Assembly: GCF_021390155.1 (NCBI RefSeq)
Contig: NZ_CP089985.1
Coordinates: forward strand, 310,001 to 374,000
Length of the DNA: 64,000 nt
Reading direction: 5' to 3'
Origin: Pseudomonas sp. HN11
Lineage (GTDB): Bacteria > Pseudomonadota > Gammaproteobacteria > Pseudomonadales > Pseudomonadaceae
The notes under the pieces are model-generated. The model was not told where the DNA came from. It did no database searches and saw only the letters and a list, made by a program, of their open reading frames with translations. The stretch's first letter is position 1, and each line of letters starts with the position of its first letter. A program made the translations under genes and the position numbers. Shown here piece by piece: positions 63,283 to 64,000 of the stretch.

Positions 63283-64000
63283 ATGGCTGCAAATGACACC
63301 ACCCCGTTGATCGAGAGACGTTCGATCGACTACATCCCGGAAGCGGAAAGACACGGTCGTCTATTTAGCCAGTTCACCCTGTGGATGGGTGCCAACCTGC
63401 AGATCACCGCAATTGTCACCGGGGCCTTGGCCGTGGTGCTGGGCGGTGATGTGTTCTGGTCGTTGATCGGCCTGTTGGTCGGTCAACTGATCGGTGGTGG
63501 CGTCATGGCTTTGCATGCGGCGCAAGGGCCCAAGCTCGGCCTGCCGCAGATGATTTCCAGCCGGGTGCAGTTCGGGGTGTACGGCGCGGCGATTCCGATC
63601 GTGCTGGTGTGCCTGATGTACCTGGGCTTCACCGCCACCGGCACCGTATTGTCCGGTCAGGCGCTGGGCCAGTTGTTCGGTGTCAGCGACAGCACCGGCA
63701 TCCTGATCTTCGCCAGCGTCATCGTGCTGGTCACGGTGCTTGGTTACCGGGTGATCCACTTCATTGGCCGAGTGGCCAGCGTCATTGGCGTGATCGCCTT
63801 TGTCTACCTGTTCAGCCGTCTGATAGGCCAGACCGACGTTGGCGCACTCTTGCAGATACGCCACTTCAGTTGGAGCAGCTTCCTGCTGGCGGTGTCGCTC
63901 GCGGCCTCTTGGCAGATCGCATTCGGCCCTTACGTGGCGGACTACTCACGCTATCTGCCGAGCAAGACCTCTTCGGTGAAAACCTTTCTCGCCGCAGGTG
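63283..64000 (+). CDS. hutT: NCS1/CodB-like permease, probable urocanate transporter, 3'-truncated
   Basis: The frame from ATG 63283 (AGAGGTTGAACAAC upstream) is open to the window end, giving 239 residues. It has hydrophobic helices separated by short loops, with FSQFTLWMGANLQITAIVTGAL, LGLPQMISSRVQFGVYGAAIP and SWQIAFGPYVADYSRYLPS, the NCS1 (cytosine/purine permease) signatures. In SBW25 the urocanate transporter gene lies right after hutU, so that role is likely here, but the substrate is inferred from position. The C-terminal half is missing. Confidence 0.85.
   Translation, partial: MAANDTTPLIERRSIDYIPEAERHGRLFSQFTLWMGANLQITAIVTGALAVVLGGDVFWSLIGLLVGQLIGGGVMALHAAQGPKLGLPQMISSRVQFGVYGAAIPIVLVCLMYLGFTATGTVLSGQALGQLFGVSDSTGILIFASVIVLVTVLGYRVIHFIGRVASVIGVIAFVYLFSRLIGQTDVGALLQIRHFSWSSFLLAVSLAASWQIAFGPYVADYSRYLPSKTSSVKTFLAAG

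Overview
The window is a chromosomal segment of a Pseudomonas of the P. fluorescens group. The evidence is an SBW25-type wss (acetylated cellulose) operon, the PA5117-PA5155-like housekeeping order (ABC amino acid transporter, mutY/yggX, tRNA-Phe, hisBHAF, ctpA/envC/gpmI, grxC/secB, ntrBC, glnA, thiI, typA), a hut locus, and many GTGGGAGCGGGCTTGCTC-type REP/REPIN elements. Coding sequence is GC-rich and densely packed, and many operons use ATGA or TAATG stop/start overlaps. No prophage, insertion sequence or CRISPR array is visible.

Layout. 1-9871: the 3' part of the wss cellulose operon, comprising truncated bcsZ/wssD, bcsC/wssE, the acetylation genes wssF, wssG, wssH and wssI (AlgF/AlgI/AlgJ-like), and the MinD-like wssJ. 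10113-14317 (minus): a polar amino acid ABC transporter followed by a SAM methyltransferase. 14874-16265: a GABA-type permease behind a sigma54-type promoter. 16319-17119 (minus): a small unknown gene and the wreck of an alpha/beta-hydrolase gene. 17295-19940: a BASS-family transporter and a GT39-like membrane glycosyltransferase. 20070-23792 (minus): asmA, mutY, yggX and tRNA-Phe. 24118-25779: an OFA-family MFS transporter. 25950-29951: hisB, hisH, a DUF2164 gene, hisA, hisF and an orphan solute-binding protein. 29904-36468 (minus): a Vps62-like protein, a divergent polysaccharide deacetylase, ctpA, envC and gpmI. 36620-37810: rhodanese-like, grxC and secB. 37932-38826: divergent trmL and a small membrane-anchored protein. 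38824-44622 (minus): the nitrogen block, made of a three-hairpin sRNA matching NrsZ, ntrC, ntrB, a cupin lipoprotein, a periplasmic chorismate mutase and glnA. 44957-48371: thiI and typA. 48511-58354: a YkgJ-like protein, glgP, a DUF2339/DUF3999 pair, fbp and two lipoproteins. 58409-64000: hutF, hutC, hutD, hutU and a truncated NCS1 permease, probably the urocanate transporter.

Regulation is unusually readable. Sigma54-type promoters with exact GG-N10-GC spacing precede gabP, nrsZ, ntrB (weaker), glnA and hutU. NtrC-like dyads (TGCAC-N7-GTGCR) lie upstream of glnA, ntrB and nrsZ, so NtrC probably controls its own operon, glutamine synthetase and a nitrogen-responsive sRNA encoded just downstream of ntrC. 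HutC-like palindromes lie in the hutF/hutC gap and over the predicted hutU start.

The less expected signals are the covarying NrsZ hairpins, four perfect DnaA boxes within 2 kb at 9.1-11.05 kb, AGCTTGCAGCTT-type repeats on both sides of hisA, a Vps62-like insertion in an otherwise conserved block, and a rhodanese-like protein without its catalytic Cys.
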